DNA of 64,000 bases from Streptomyces cupreus (lineage in GTDB: Bacteria > Actinomycetota > Actinomycetes > Streptomycetales > Streptomycetaceae), in NCBI RefSeq assembly GCF_014257025.1, contig NZ_JACMSF010000018.1, positions 80,993 to 144,992 of the forward strand, given 5' to 3'. Position numbers and translations under genes: made by a program. The notes below the pieces were generated by a model. The model did no database searches, was not told the origin of the DNA, and saw only the letters and a program-made list of their open reading frames with translations. Positions 42,585 through 53,125 of this stretch are shown piece after piece (within the stretch, counting starts at the first letter, position 1; every line of letters begins with the position of its first letter).

Positions 42585-43994
42585 ATGAACCCAGCCAGAA
42601 GCACGGCCACCGCTGTCGTGCTCGCCACCGCGGCCGGCCTCCTCGCCGCCGTAGCGACCCCCGCCTCCGCGGCGGTCACCTGCACCTCCCCCGTCTTCAA
42701 GCGGACGTTCTACGCGAACACCACCTTCTCCGGCACCCCGAAGAAGACGGACTGCGACAGCACGATCGACCAGAACTGGGGCACGGGCGCCCCCGCTTCG
42801 GGTCTGCCGACGAACAACTTCGGCGTCCGCTGGACCGTGACGCGGGACTTCGGGTCCGGCGGCCCCTTCACGCTCAGCGCCTCCGGTCTGGACGGCATCC
42901 GGGTCTATCTGGACCCCGGCACGACCGACGCCCGCAAGATCAACCTGTGGACGAACGGCTCGACGACCGTCTCCAAGACGGTCAACGTCACCATCCCCAA
43001 GGGCCAGCACACGCTGCGCGTCGACTACGTCAACTGGACCGGCGGCGCGAAGGTCAAGTTCAGCTACACGCCTCGCACTTCGGCAAGCGTCGACACGGTC
43101 AAGCCCCTGGTCCCGACCGGGACTTCGGTGTCGTACGACACCGCCACCGGCAAGGCCGAGCTGACCTGGGCCAAGAACAAGGAGATGGACCTCGCCGGCT
43201 ACCGCGTCTACCGGCGGCCCAAGGGCGGCTCGTACCCCGCCACCCCGCTGGCGACGACGACTTCGACGTCGTACACCGACACCACCCTGCCGCTCACCGG
43301 CGCGGTCTACGAGTACTCCGTCCGCGCCTACGACAAGGCCGGCAACGAGTCCTCGGGGACGGCCGCGTCGGCCGTCACCACCGCGGACCGGACGGCACCG
43401 GCCGTGCCCGGCTCGCTGAGCACCGCCTCCGAGCAGGACGGGCTGTGGATCGGCTGGGGGGCCGTCGAGGGGGCGGCCTCGTACCGGGTGTACCGGGCCG
43501 CGAGCGCGGACGGGACGTACACACAGGTCGGGAGCGGCTCCGAGGACTCGTACGTGGACACCTCGGCCGTCGAGGGCGCCACCTACTACTACCGGGTGAC
43601 CTCCCTCGACGCCGCCGGCAACGAGTCCGCGCGGTCCGCCGCCGTCAGCGGCAAGCGCACGGACCTCACCCCGCCGTCCGCGGTGACCGGGGTGACGGTC
43701 ACGCCGACCGAGTACGGCTTCTTCGTGACCTGGGACGCCAACCCGACCCCCGACCTGGCGAGTTACGTGGTGCGCAGGGGTGAGCTGCTCGGTGACGAGG
43801 AGGAGCGGATGTGCTCCCTCTACCCGGGCTACTACGTGGGCCCCGAGACCACCTCGTACGAGTACCAGACCGTCCCGGACGGCGAGGAGTCCTGCTTCAT
43901 CGTCGACGCCGTCGACGACGACGGGAACTCCTCCTTTCAGTGGACCGGTGAGGCGCAGATCGTCATCGCGACCGAACTCGATCTGACGACATGA
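42585..43994 (+). CDS. Secreted PA14 / fibronectin type III protein
   Basis: 469 aa, AGAGGA site 5 nt before the ATG. A signal peptide ends in PASAA near residue 29. A PA14-like beta-sandwich (about 30-160) has FYANTTFSG, DQNWGTGAP, VRWTVTRDF and HTLRVDYVNWTGGAKVKFSY. Three FN3 repeats follow (about 170-265, 270-360, 365-465) with PKLTWAKNKE-like KAELTWAKN, YRVYRR and YRVTSLDAAGNESA. The wall-exposed protein probably binds carbohydrate. No enzyme domain is seen. The 262-nt upstream spacer has no further gene. Confidence 0.9.
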   Translation: MNPARSTATAVVLATAAGLLAAVATPASAAVTCTSPVFKRTFYANTTFSGTPKKTDCDSTIDQNWGTGAPASGLPTNNFGVRWTVTRDFGSGGPFTLSASGLDGIRVYLDPGTTDARKINLWTNGSTTVSKTVNVTIPKGQHTLRVDYVNWTGGAKVKFSYTPRTSASVDTVKPLVPTGTSVSYDTATGKAELTWAKNKEMDLAGYRVYRRPKGGSYPATPLATTTSTSYTDTTLPLTGAVYEYSVRAYDKAGNESSGTAASAVTTADRTAPAVPGSLSTASEQDGLWIGWGAVEGAASYRVYRAASADGTYTQVGSGSEDSYVDTSAVEGATYYYRVTSLDAAGNESARSAAVSGKRTDLTPPSAVTGVTVTPTEYGFFVTWDANPTPDLASYVVRRGELLGDEEERMCSLYPGYYVGPETTSYEYQTVPDGEESCFIVDAVDDDGNSSFQWTGEAQIVIATELDLTT

Positions 43995-44033
43995 GAAGGG
44001 CCTGAGAAAACCGGGCCCACCTGGAACGGCAAA

Positions 44034-44059
44034 GGGCCGTGGGTTCGAACCCACGGCCC
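44034..44059. terminator. Palindromic terminator between convergent genes
   Basis: Perfect 26-nt palindrome (gggccgtgggttc and its reverse complement) preceded by aaa, between the stops of the PA14/FN3 gene and hspR. Serves the end of the dnaK operon as well. Confidence 0.88.
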
Positions 44060-44080
44060 CTGTCACGCCTTGACCCGACG

Positions 44081-44530
44081 TCAGTCGTTCTGCTGCCGCT
44101 TCGGCCGCCACACCACCAGTGCGCTGGTCTGCTGCACTTCCTGATACGGCACCAGGTCGCGGCGGTACGAGGCATGCACCGCCGCCTCTCGCTGCTGCAT
44201 CGCGGCAGCGGCCCCGTCGAGGGCCGACTGGAGTTCCGCGACCCGGTTCTGCAGGGCGGCGACCTGGTTCTCCAGTTCGATGATCCGCTTGATGCCGGCC
44301 AGGTTGATGCCCTCGTCCTGCGACAACTGCTGGACGGTGCGCAGCAGTTCGATGTCGCGGGCCGAGTAGCGGCGGCCCCGTCCGGCCGTGCGGTCCGGAG
44401 ACACCAGGCCCAGTCGGTCGTACTGGCGCAGCGTCTGCGGGTGCAGGCCGGAGAGCTGGGCCGCCACCGAGATGACGTAGACCGGGGTCTCCTCGGTCAG
44501 TTCATACGGATTGCGTCGACGGCCGTCCAT
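44081..44530 (-). CDS. hspR: Heat-shock repressor HspR (MerR family)
   Basis: 149-aa autorepressor of the dnaK operon and clpB. The MerR-type winged HTH spans about residues 14-85: VYVISVAAQLSGLHPQTLRQ, YDRLGLVSPDRT, RRYSARDIELLR and INLAGIKRIIELE. A coiled-coil dimerisation helix follows and the end is VVWRPKR. HspR of streptomycetes uses DnaK as co-repressor. The ATG is chosen by homology in memory; a TTG three codons upstream overlaps the dnaJ stop. Fourth gene of the dnaK-grpE-dnaJ-hspR operon. Confidence 0.97.
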   Translation of the reverse strand: MDGRRRNPYELTEETPVYVISVAAQLSGLHPQTLRQYDRLGLVSPDRTAGRGRRYSARDIELLRTVQQLSQDEGINLAGIKRIIELENQVAALQNRVAELQSALDGAAAAMQQREAAVHASYRRDLVPYQEVQQTSALVVWRPKRQQND

Positions 44531-44535
44531 CTGGA

Positions 44536-45717
44536 TCAAGCTCCCTTCGCGGCCTGGAACAGCTCCGCCCGCGGATCCTCACCCGCGGTCGCCTCGCGAT
44601 ACGCCTCAAGCGCGTCACGAGCCTTCCCCGTGACGTCCTTCGGGACACTCACCTCGACGGTGACCAGGAGATCCCCGCGGGTGCCGTCCTTGCGGACCGC
44701 GCCCTTGCCCCGGGCGCGCATGGTGCGGCCGTTGGGGGTGCCGGGCGGCAGCTTCAGGGTGACCGGCGGTCCGCCCAGGGTGGGCACCCTGACCTCGCCG
44801 CCGAGGGCCGCCTCCGCGAACGTCACCGGGACCGTCACCGTCAGGTTGTCGCCCTTGCGGCCGAACACCGGGTGCGCGTCCACATGCACCGTGACGTACA
44901 GGTCACCGGACGGGCCGCCCCGCTCTCCGGGCGCGCCCTTGCCGCGCAGCCGGATGCGCTGGTTGTCGCTCACCCCGGCCGGGATGCGCACCTGCATGGT
45001 CCGCGACGACTTGGCGCGGCCGCTGCCCTTGCAGATCTCGCAGGGGTTCTCCGCGATCAGACCGCGGCCCTTGCAGTCCGGGCAGGGGTCGGTCAGCGAG
45101 AATCCGCCGCCGGAGCCCCGGGCCACTTGTCCGGTGCCGACACAGGTCGGGCACACCCGCGGGTTGCCGTTCTTGTCGCCGGTGCCCGAACAGGCCTTGC
45201 ACGGGGATTGCGAGGACATCCTGAGCGGCACGGTCGCGCCCTCGATGGCCTCGGTGAAGGTGAGCGTGACCTCGGTGTCGATGTCCTGGCCGCGCCTGGG
45301 CTGGACCCGGGTGGTACCCGAGCCGCCCCGGTTGAACAGTCCCCCGAAGACGTCACCGAGCCCGCCGCCGAAGCCGCCGGCGCCCTGACCGCCGCCCTGG
45401 GCGCCGCCTCCGAAGAGGTCGCCGAGGTCGAAGTTGAAGTTGCCGCCGCCCGCGCCCGGCCCCGGGCGGAAGCCGCCGTTGCCGAAGAGGGCGCGGGCCT
45501 CGTCGTACTCCTTGCGCTTCTTGGGGTCGCCGAGTATGTCGTTCGCCTCGGAGATCTCCTTGAAGCGCTCCTCGGCCTTGGCGTTGCCCTTGTTGGCGTC
45601 CGGGTGGAACTCGCGGGCGAGTTTGCGGTACGCCTTCTTGATCTCGGCCTCGGTGGCGTCCTTGGGGACGCCGAGGACCTTGTAGTAGTCCTTCTCGATG
45701 AAGTCCTTGGTGCTCAT
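44536..45717 (-). CDS. dnaJ: Co-chaperone DnaJ
   Basis: 393-aa type I Hsp40. The J domain (residues about 8-75) has the HPD tripeptide in REFHPDANKG. A long Gly/Phe region (about 80-150) follows. The zinc domain holds four repeats CKACSGTG, CPTCVGTG, CPDCKGRG and CEICKGSG, then the C-terminal substrate-binding barrels. AGGAGG precedes the ATG. It stimulates DnaK ATPase. Streptomycetes usually carry a second dnaJ elsewhere. Confidence 0.98.
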   Translation of the reverse strand: MSTKDFIEKDYYKVLGVPKDATEAEIKKAYRKLAREFHPDANKGNAKAEERFKEISEANDILGDPKKRKEYDEARALFGNGGFRPGPGAGGGNFNFDLGDLFGGGAQGGGQGAGGFGGGLGDVFGGLFNRGGSGTTRVQPRRGQDIDTEVTLTFTEAIEGATVPLRMSSQSPCKACSGTGDKNGNPRVCPTCVGTGQVARGSGGGFSLTDPCPDCKGRGLIAENPCEICKGSGRAKSSRTMQVRIPAGVSDNQRIRLRGKGAPGERGGPSGDLYVTVHVDAHPVFGRKGDNLTVTVPVTFAEAALGGEVRVPTLGGPPVTLKLPPGTPNGRTMRARGKGAVRKDGTRGDLLVTVEVSVPKDVTGKARDALEAYREATAGEDPRAELFQAAKGA

Positions 45718-45741
45718 CCTCGACGTCCCTCCTTCCTGTGA

Positions 45742-46391
45742 TCAGCCCTCTTCAGGGCCGTTGTCCTTCTCCTCGCCGGCCTCGGGGGCGTCCTCGGCCT
45801 TGACCGTCTGCGCGCCCGGCTGGGGCTCGGCGACGGCCACCCGTGCGGGGCGGATGGTGCGCTCGCCGATGCGATACCCCGGCTGGAGGATCGCGACGCA
45901 GGTCGTCTCGGTGACGTCCGGCGCGTAGCTGTGCATCAGGGCCTCGTGGATCGTCGGGTCGAAGGGCTCGCCCTCCTTGCCGAACTGCTGCAGGCCCATC
46001 TTCGCCGCGACGGTCTCCAGCGACTCCGCGACGGACTTGAATCCGCCGACGAGCTCGCCGTGCTCCCGGGCGCGGCCGATGTCGTCGAGCACGGGCAGGA
46101 GCTCGGTCAGGAGATTCGCGATGGCGATCTCCCGGACCGTGATCCGGTCCCGCTCCACACGGCGGCGGTAGTTCTGGAACTCGGCCTGGAGCCGCTGGAG
46201 GTCCGCGGTGCGCTCTTCGAGCGCCTTGCGCACCTGGTCCAGCTGGGCCGTCAGACCGGCGATCTGTGCTGCGTCCCCGGCCGGGGCCGCCCCCCCGCCG
46301 TTCGGCGGGGTTGCGGCCTGCGGCTCGGCGTCGTCGGGGGTCGCGCCGGAGGGGACGTCGGGCTTCTCCTCGAAGCCCGGGGTCTCCTCGG

Positions 46392-46395
<4 letters not shown>
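45742..46395 (-). CDS. grpE: Nucleotide exchange factor GrpE
   Basis: 217 aa. A disordered Pro/Ala-rich start (about 1-50) is followed by a long coiled-coil helix (ITGLTAQLDQVRKALEERTADL-like region) and the beta-domain with FDPTIHEALMHSYAPDVTE, VAILQPGYRIGERTIRPARV, the family signature. It releases ADP from DnaK. Its GTG start overlaps the dnaK stop (GTGA), so it is coupled. Confidence 0.97.
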
Positions 46396-48236
<1,841 letters not shown>

Positions 48237-48255
48237 GGTTGATTCCTCCAGCTGA

Positions 48256-48276
48256 CTTGAGTGGAACGGACTCAAG
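48256..48276. promoter_or_regulatory. Perfect HAIR element (HspR operator) of the dnaK operon
   Basis: cttgagt - ggaacgg - actcaag, an exact match to CTTGAGT-N7-ACTCAAG, 20 nt upstream of the dnaK start codon on the minus strand. HspR bound here would block transcription of its own operon. Confidence 0.95.
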
Positions 48277-48307
48277 TGTGCATGAGCCGCCCCTCCCGGT
48301 CAACAGA

Positions 48308-48328
48308 CCTGAGTCCCTGAGGCTCAAC
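48308..48328. promoter_or_regulatory. Second, degenerate HAIR-like site upstream of dnaK
   Basis: cctgagt - ccctgag - gctcaac: 11 of 14 arm bases fit the HAIR consensus, spaced 52 bp from the perfect site. The S. coelicolor dnaK promoter is known to hold several such repeats, so this is plausibly a secondary site. Confidence 0.6.
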
Positions 48329-48330
48329 TC

Positions 48331-49350
48331 TTATCCGTTCCTTACACGCAACTGCGTCCTGACCTGCACGGATGCGGTGGGGGGAGGCGCCGGCCGCTTC
48401 ACTCTCAACAGCAGGAGTACGCCCATCAGGACACCGGTGCCCACCCACAGCGCCCCCGATTCGGCGACCCACCCCAGGTGTACGAGCACCCCGACGAGCA
48501 CCCCGCCGAAGGCGCCCATGCCGAGGACGACGGTCGCGCCCTGCGGAGTGAGCCCGAGCCGCCGCAGCCGATGGGCGAGATGATCCGGCCCACGACGCAG
48601 CAACGGCCGCCCGCCGAGCCGCCGCGCCAGGACGACCAGGACGACGTCGGCGCTCGCGACCGCGGTGAGCGCGAACAACACCCCCGCGCTGGCGCCCCCT
48701 TCGTACCCGGCCCGGGTCAGCACGGCCGCCGAGGCGAGCACGAATCCGGCGAACAGGGAGCCACAAGCGCCGAGTCCCACGCGCGCGGGATGCCAGTTGT
48801 GCATGAGGAACCCGGTCAGCGCGGCGGCCAGCACGCTCAGCAGCACCGCGAGCCCGTCCATCACCTCCGCCGCCGCACAGGCGCCGACCCCGAAGGCGGT
48901 GACGACCCCGACGGTCCCGGCGAGCGCGTCGGCGTGGTCGAGCGCCCGGAAGGCGAGCGTCACGCCCACGATCCAGCCGACGGCGACCAGGCCGCCCAAC
49001 ACCCCGGTCTCCTCGTACGGCACCGCGCTGGCCGCCGCCACGGCCGTACCGCCGAGCAGGAACCGTGCCTTGACCCGCCGTGCGTCGGCGACCAGGCCGA
49101 GCGCGGCGACCGCCGCGGCCGCGACGAGCAGCCGGGGGATGCCCGAGCCGAGGGGGGCGACGCCGGTCCACTCCCCGGCCGCCGCGACCAGACAGGTGAC
49201 GAGCACGACGGCCACTCCGCCGCCCAGCGGCAGGGCCCGTCGGCACCGCCGGTCGAGCAGCCCGAGGCGCAGGGCGGGCGCCCGGACCAGGGCGGTGAGG
49301 ACGGCGGAGAGGAGCAGGGCGGTGGTGGCGGCGGCGATCCCGTAGAGCAC
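48331..49350 (-). CDS. WecA/MraY-like (PNPT family) membrane protein with eroded active site
   Basis: 339 aa, about ten membrane spans, GTG start. The overall pattern is that of the polyprenyl-phosphate N-acetylhexosamine-1-phosphate transferases, but key Asp motifs are changed. The DD pair after TM3 is only AD (GLVADARRVKARF), the NxxNxxDGLDGLA motif reads RALDHADALAG, and the MGD motif reads GLGACGS. The His loop GPDHLAHRLRRLG is still present. It may be a divergent transferase or a non-catalytic relative. Its stop lies 94 nt upstream of dnaK on the same strand with no clear terminator between. Confidence 0.8.
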   Translation of the reverse strand: MLYGIAAATTALLLSAVLTALVRAPALRLGLLDRRCRRALPLGGGVAVVLVTCLVAAAGEWTGVAPLGSGIPRLLVAAAAVAALGLVADARRVKARFLLGGTAVAAASAVPYEETGVLGGLVAVGWIVGVTLAFRALDHADALAGTVGVVTAFGVGACAAAEVMDGLAVLLSVLAAALTGFLMHNWHPARVGLGACGSLFAGFVLASAAVLTRAGYEGGASAGVLFALTAVASADVVLVVLARRLGGRPLLRRGPDHLAHRLRRLGLTPQGATVVLGMGAFGGVLVGVLVHLGWVAESGALWVGTGVLMGVLLLLRVKRPAPPPTASVQVRTQLRVRNG

Positions 49351-49356
49351 GGATCT

Positions 49357-49381
49357 AAATTAGTGCTGTATGTACTAATTT
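49357..49381. promoter_or_regulatory. AT-rich palindrome upstream of the PNPT gene
   Basis: aaattagt - N9 - actaattt: perfect 8-bp arms in a strikingly AT-rich patch, 7 nt before the GTG of the PNPT gene. Probably an operator overlapping a promoter. No known streptomycete consensus fits well. Confidence 0.6.
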
Positions 49382-49493
49382 GACGTGAATAACACGATCT
49401 GTTCTTAAGGCAACCCTCAGCGACACAGATCACCGAGGCGGTGACTACAGTGCGATGCAGGATGGGGGTAGTCTCAGACGGACTGCATAAGTT

Positions 49494-49516
49494 ACCGCTT
49501 AGTAATACCGCTAAGT
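49494..49516. promoter_or_regulatory. Repeat upstream of the Fe-S oxidoreductase gene
   Basis: Direct repeat accgcttagt / accgctaagt with a 13-bp period, which also forms the dyad cttag - N8 - ctaag. It is 40 nt before the start codon of the iron-sulphur protein gene. It shares the ttagt core with the palindrome 120 bp away. A TACAGT -10-like hexamer is at about 49447. Confidence 0.5.
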
Positions 49517-49556
49517 GTCCTCCCCGAAGAACCTCGCAGGCCCGAGGAGCCCCGAA

Positions 49557-51839
49557 ATGCAACTCGCCGCGATCATCGTGTCGATGGTCCTCATGGCAGT
49601 CGGCGTCGCCCTGTTCGGCCGTGCCATCCTGCAGATCGTCCGCTTCATGATGCTCGGCCAGCCGCTGCCGGCCGGCGCCAGGACCAACGACCCCGTCCTG
49701 CGGACCATCACCGTGGCCAAGGAGTTCCTCGGCCACACCCGGATGAACCGCTGGGGCATCGTCGGCATCGCGCACTGGTTCGTGGCGATCGGCTTCTACA
49801 CGCTGCTGCTGACCATCGTGAACGCCATCGGCCAGCTCTTCCAGGCCGACTGGCTGCTGCCGGTCATCGGTGAATGGGCGCCGTACAACGTCTTCGTCGA
49901 GTTCATCGGCACCATGACGGTCGTCGGCATCCTGGTGCTGATCGCCATCCGGCAGCTGTCGCGGCCGGGCGGCGCGGGCCGCAAGTCCCGCTTCGCGGGC
50001 TCCAACACGGGCCAGGCGTACTTCGTCGAGGCGGTCATCCTCGTCGTCGGCGTCTGCATCTTCATGCTGCACGCGCTGGAGGGCGCCCAGCACCACGTGG
50101 ACAGCTACGAGGCGTCCTTCTTCATCTCGTACCCGGTGGTGTCGGCGCTGGAGGGCCTGGACCTCTCCACCCTCCAGAACCTCACCTACTTCTTCGCCGG
50201 CCTGAAGATCGCGGCCTCCTTCATCTGGATGATCACGGTCTCCCTGAAGACCGACATGGGTGTCGCCTGGCACCGCTTCCTCGGCTTCCCGAACATCTGG
50301 TTCAAGCGCAACGCCAACGGCGACACCTCGCTGGGCGCGCTGCTCCCGATGACCTCCGGTGGCAAGCCGATCGACTTCACCGACCCCGGCGAGGACGACG
50401 TCTTCGGTGTCTCCCAGGTCGAGCAGTTCTCCTGGAAGGGCCTCCTCGACTTCTCCACCTGCACCGAGTGCGGCCGCTGCCAGTCGCAGTGCCCGGCCTG
50501 GAACACGGGCAAGCCGCTCTCCCCGAAGCTCCTCATCATGTCGCTGCGCGACCACGCGCACGCCAAGGCGCCGTACCTGCTCGCGGGCGGCGGCAAGACG
50601 ATGGAGGGCGAGGAGAAGGCGTCCGAGGAGCAGCTGGCGGGCGTGCCGGCGGCGGCTCTGGCCGAGGCCGAGCGGCCCCTCATCGGCACCGCCGAGGAGA
50701 ACGGCGTCATCGACCCGGACGTCCTGTGGTCCTGCACCACCTGCGGTGCCTGCGTGGAGCAGTGCCCGGTGGACATCGAGCACATCGACCACATCGTCGA
50801 CATGCGCCGCTACCAGGTGATGATCGAGTCCGCGTTCCCGTCCGAGGCGGGCACGATGCTCAAGAACCTGGAGAAGAAGGGCAACCCCTGGGGCCTGGCC
50901 AAGAAGCAGCGCCTGGAGTGGACGAAGGAAGTCGACTTCGAGGTGCCGGTCGTCGGCAAGGACATAGAGGACCTGTCCGAGGTCGAGTACCTGTACTGGG
51001 TCGGCTGCGCCGGCGCCCTGGAGGACCGCGCCAAGAAGACCACCAAGGCCTTCGCGGAGCTGCTGCACATGGCGGGCGTCAAGTTCGCGATCATGGGCGG
51101 CGACGAGAAGTGCACCGGTGACTCGGCACGGCGCCTGGGCAACGAGCCGTTGTTCCAGGAGCTCGGCATGGAGAACGTGGCCGCGCTGAACATGGCGTTC
51201 GGTGAGTCCCTCAACGAGGAGGGAGAGGTCGACCCGGAGACGAAGAAGCCGAAGTCCTCCAAGAAGATCGTCGCCACCTGCCCGCACTGCCTCAACACTC
51301 TCGGCAACGAGTACCCGCAGCTCGGCGGCGACTACGAGGTCATCCACCACACCCAGCTGCTCCAGCACCTGGTGGACGAGGGCAAGCTGATCCCGGTGAC
51401 CCCGGTCGAGGGCATCATCACCTACCACGACCCCTGCTACCTGGGCCGCCACAACAAGATCTACACGCCCCCGCGCGAGATCATCGCCAATGTCCCGGGC
51501 CTCCGTAACGAGGAGATGCACCGCCACAAGGAGCGCGGCTTCTGCTGTGGCGCCGGTGGTGCGCGGATGTGGATGGAGGAGCGGATCGGCAAGCGCATCA
51601 ACAACGAGCGTGTTGACGAGGCGCTGAGCGTGAACCCGGACATCGTCTCCACGGCCTGCCCGTTCTGCCTCGTCATGCTGACCGACTCGGTCAACGGCAA
51701 GAAGAACGAAGGCAAGGCCAAGGAGTCCATCCAGGTCGTCGACGTCGCCCAGCTGCTGCTGGAGTCGGTGAGGACCCCGGTGGACCCGGAGGACACGGCG
51801 CAGACGGAGAGCGAGCCGGAACCGGAGCCGGTGAAGTAG
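49557..51839 (+). CDS. Membrane-anchored (Fe-S) oxidoreductase, HdrD/LutA-like
   Basis: 760 aa; ATG with GAGGAG 7 nt upstream. Five membrane spans within about residues 1-245 resemble a quinone-linked cytochrome-type anchor. Two [4Fe-4S] motifs follow, CTECGRCQSQCP and CTTCGACVEQCPVDIEH. Two CCG domains come next, the first with YWVGCAGAL, GGDEKCTGD and ATCPHC, the second with DPCYLGRHN, RGFCCGAGGARMW and TACPFC. The acidic tail EPEPEPVK ends it. It should pass electrons between a soluble donor and menaquinone. The fusion of anchor and HdrD-like part is widespread in actinomycetes; donor unknown. Confidence 0.92.
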   Translation: MQLAAIIVSMVLMAVGVALFGRAILQIVRFMMLGQPLPAGARTNDPVLRTITVAKEFLGHTRMNRWGIVGIAHWFVAIGFYTLLLTIVNAIGQLFQADWLLPVIGEWAPYNVFVEFIGTMTVVGILVLIAIRQLSRPGGAGRKSRFAGSNTGQAYFVEAVILVVGVCIFMLHALEGAQHHVDSYEASFFISYPVVSALEGLDLSTLQNLTYFFAGLKIAASFIWMITVSLKTDMGVAWHRFLGFPNIWFKRNANGDTSLGALLPMTSGGKPIDFTDPGEDDVFGVSQVEQFSWKGLLDFSTCTECGRCQSQCPAWNTGKPLSPKLLIMSLRDHAHAKAPYLLAGGGKTMEGEEKASEEQLAGVPAAALAEAERPLIGTAEENGVIDPDVLWSCTTCGACVEQCPVDIEHIDHIVDMRRYQVMIESAFPSEAGTMLKNLEKKGNPWGLAKKQRLEWTKEVDFEVPVVGKDIEDLSEVEYLYWVGCAGALEDRAKKTTKAFAELLHMAGVKFAIMGGDEKCTGDSARRLGNEPLFQELGMENVAALNMAFGESLNEEGEVDPETKKPKSSKKIVATCPHCLNTLGNEYPQLGGDYEVIHHTQLLQHLVDEGKLIPVTPVEGIITYHDPCYLGRHNKIYTPPREIIANVPGLRNEEMHRHKERGFCCGAGGARMWMEERIGKRINNERVDEALSVNPDIVSTACPFCLVMLTDSVNGKKNEGKAKESIQVVDVAQLLLESVRTPVDPEDTAQTESEPEPEPVK

Positions 51840-51855
51840 CGGTTCTGGTACGCGA

Positions 51856-51887
51856 GACGCCCCCTGCCCGAATCGGGTGGGGGGCGT
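51856..51887. terminator. Terminator after the Fe-S oxidoreductase gene
   Basis: Hairpin gacgccccctgcccga / tcgggtggggggcgtc, 16 bp including two G-T pairs, 16 nt beyond the stop. Confidence 0.82.
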
Positions 51888-51939
51888 CCGTCGTCATGGC
51901 CCACACTGGGGGCAGGAAACCGATCGGGAAGGCAGCGGG

Positions 51940-52224
51940 ATGATCATCTTTGGCACCAAGGGCTACCTCTACCAGCTGGCGATACTCACCCTGGTCTGCG
52001 CCCAGTGCGGCAACCCCGCCGCGCACACCCTGCGTAAGCGGGTCACCAAGTTCACGCTGTTCTTCGTGCCGTTGTTCCCGTTCTCGACGAAGTTCTCGAC
52101 GCAGTGCACCTTCTGCGGTGCCGAGCAGAAGGTGACGAAGGAACAGGCGGAGCAGCTTCAGGTGCAGGGCGCCGGGGGTGCCGCGCAGCCGTACGGGCAG
52201 CCGCAGCAGCAGCCGTACCAGTAA
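51940..52224 (+). CDS. Zinc-ribbon family protein
   Basis: 94 aa, ATG with GGAAGG 7 nt before it. The motif MIIFGTKGYLYQLA opens the protein. Two CxxC knuckles follow, CAQCGN and CTFCGA, separated by a hydrophobic stretch FTLFFVPLFPFSTKF typical of the YgzB/zinc-ribbon-15 proteins that sit at membranes. The tail is Gln/Pro/Tyr rich (QPYGQPQQQPYQ). Role unknown. Convergent with the next gene, 20 nt apart. Confidence 0.85.
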   Translation: MIIFGTKGYLYQLAILTLVCAQCGNPAAHTLRKRVTKFTLFFVPLFPFSTKFSTQCTFCGAEQKVTKEQAEQLQVQGAGGAAQPYGQPQQQPYQ

Positions 52225-52244
52225 TGCTGCCGTACCAGTGATAC

Positions 52245-52595
52245 TCAGGCCGCCGGGCGCGGCTCGGGGGTGCGCACCCTGCGTACCACCAGTCCGAGCA
52301 GCGTGGCGTTGACCAGTCCGGCCGCCGCCGCGCCCGCGCTGAAGACGATCGGGCTCAGCCACTCCACCCCCGCGACGGGCGTCGTCAGCAGCAGGGCGAG
52401 GACGCTGAAGGGTGCCGTGGTCATCAGCGGCCAGATACCGGCGAAGCCCACGTCCGGGGAGAGATAGGCGGCGTACAGGAAGAAGCCGATCGACGCCGCG
52501 ACCACCGCGAGGTACCCGCGCGAGAGCCAGTTGTCCGTCGCGGGTGCCAGCAGGGTCCGCAGGCTGCGTCGGCGGGGGCGGGAAGAACGCTCCAT
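52245..52595 (-). CDS. Small membrane protein, SCO4225-like
   Basis: 116 aa. The N-terminus RRRSLRTLLAPATDNWLSRGY is followed by three membrane spans (about 30-45, 55-75, 85-105). The LL..ATDNW..RG.LAV pattern is shared with the next gene and with the SCO4225-type family, function unknown. AAGGA is 7 nt before the ATG. The gap to the upstream paralogue is only 23 nt, so they form an operon. Confidence 0.8.
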   Translation of the reverse strand: MERSSRPRRRSLRTLLAPATDNWLSRGYLAVVAASIGFFLYAAYLSPDVGFAGIWPLMTTAPFSVLALLLTTPVAGVEWLSPIVFSAGAAAAGLVNATLLGLVVRRVRTPEPRPAA

Positions 52596-52618
52596 GTCTG
52601 TTCCTTTCCTCGGTGAGT

Positions 52619-52957
52619 TCACGCGTGCCGCGCTGCGCGGCTGTCGCGGACGTGGTGGGTGAGAGCGCCGAGCGCGGCCGCGTTCACCAGCGCGCACAGC
52701 AGCAGCCATACGGCTGAGAAGCCGACGGCGAGCACCTGCGCCGCTCCGCCGCCCTCGGTGCCGGGGCCGAAGGGGAGGGTGATCGCCATGGTGGACAGGG
52801 GCGCCGTGAGCGGCACATGGGCCATGGCGAAGAGGCTGTCCGGGGCGACGAACGCGGTCCCGATCGAGGCCGCGCACACCGCCAGGCAGCCCCGCGCCGG
52901 CCAGTTGTCCGTGGCCAGCGCCAGCAGCCTGCGCAGTCGAGAGTCCTTCGGTTTCAT
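52619..52957 (-). CDS. Small membrane protein, SCO4225-like paralogue
   Basis: 112 aa from the ATG with AGGGG 8 nt upstream. RLRRLLALATDNWPARGCLAV matches the start of its neighbour. Three hydrophobic segments follow, and the end HHVRDSRAARHA is basic. The likeness across the TDNW motif and topology marks a tandem duplication. The function is unknown; the protein may pack with its neighbour as a heteromer. Confidence 0.78.
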   Translation of the reverse strand: MKPKDSRLRRLLALATDNWPARGCLAVCAASIGTAFVAPDSLFAMAHVPLTAPLSTMAITLPFGPGTEGGGAAQVLAVGFSAVWLLLCALVNAAALGALTHHVRDSRAARHA

Positions 52958-53125
52958 CGCGGATCCCCTGAAGTCGGTCCGTGGGTCGGTGAGGTCCACA
53001 GTGGACCGACGGGCGCAGCCGGACATGAGTACGCGTACTCAACGCGCAGGCGGCGGGAGACCTACCCGTAAGCCCGCCACTGTCCTCCACCCTCGAACAC
53101 ATGCATCATGTCGAGGTCGTTGCCA

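Noticed and set aside
44034..44059. gggttcgaaccc resembling a tRNA T arm
   Set aside because: No acceptor, D or anticodon stems nearby. The full sequence is a perfect palindrome between convergent stops, so it is a terminator.
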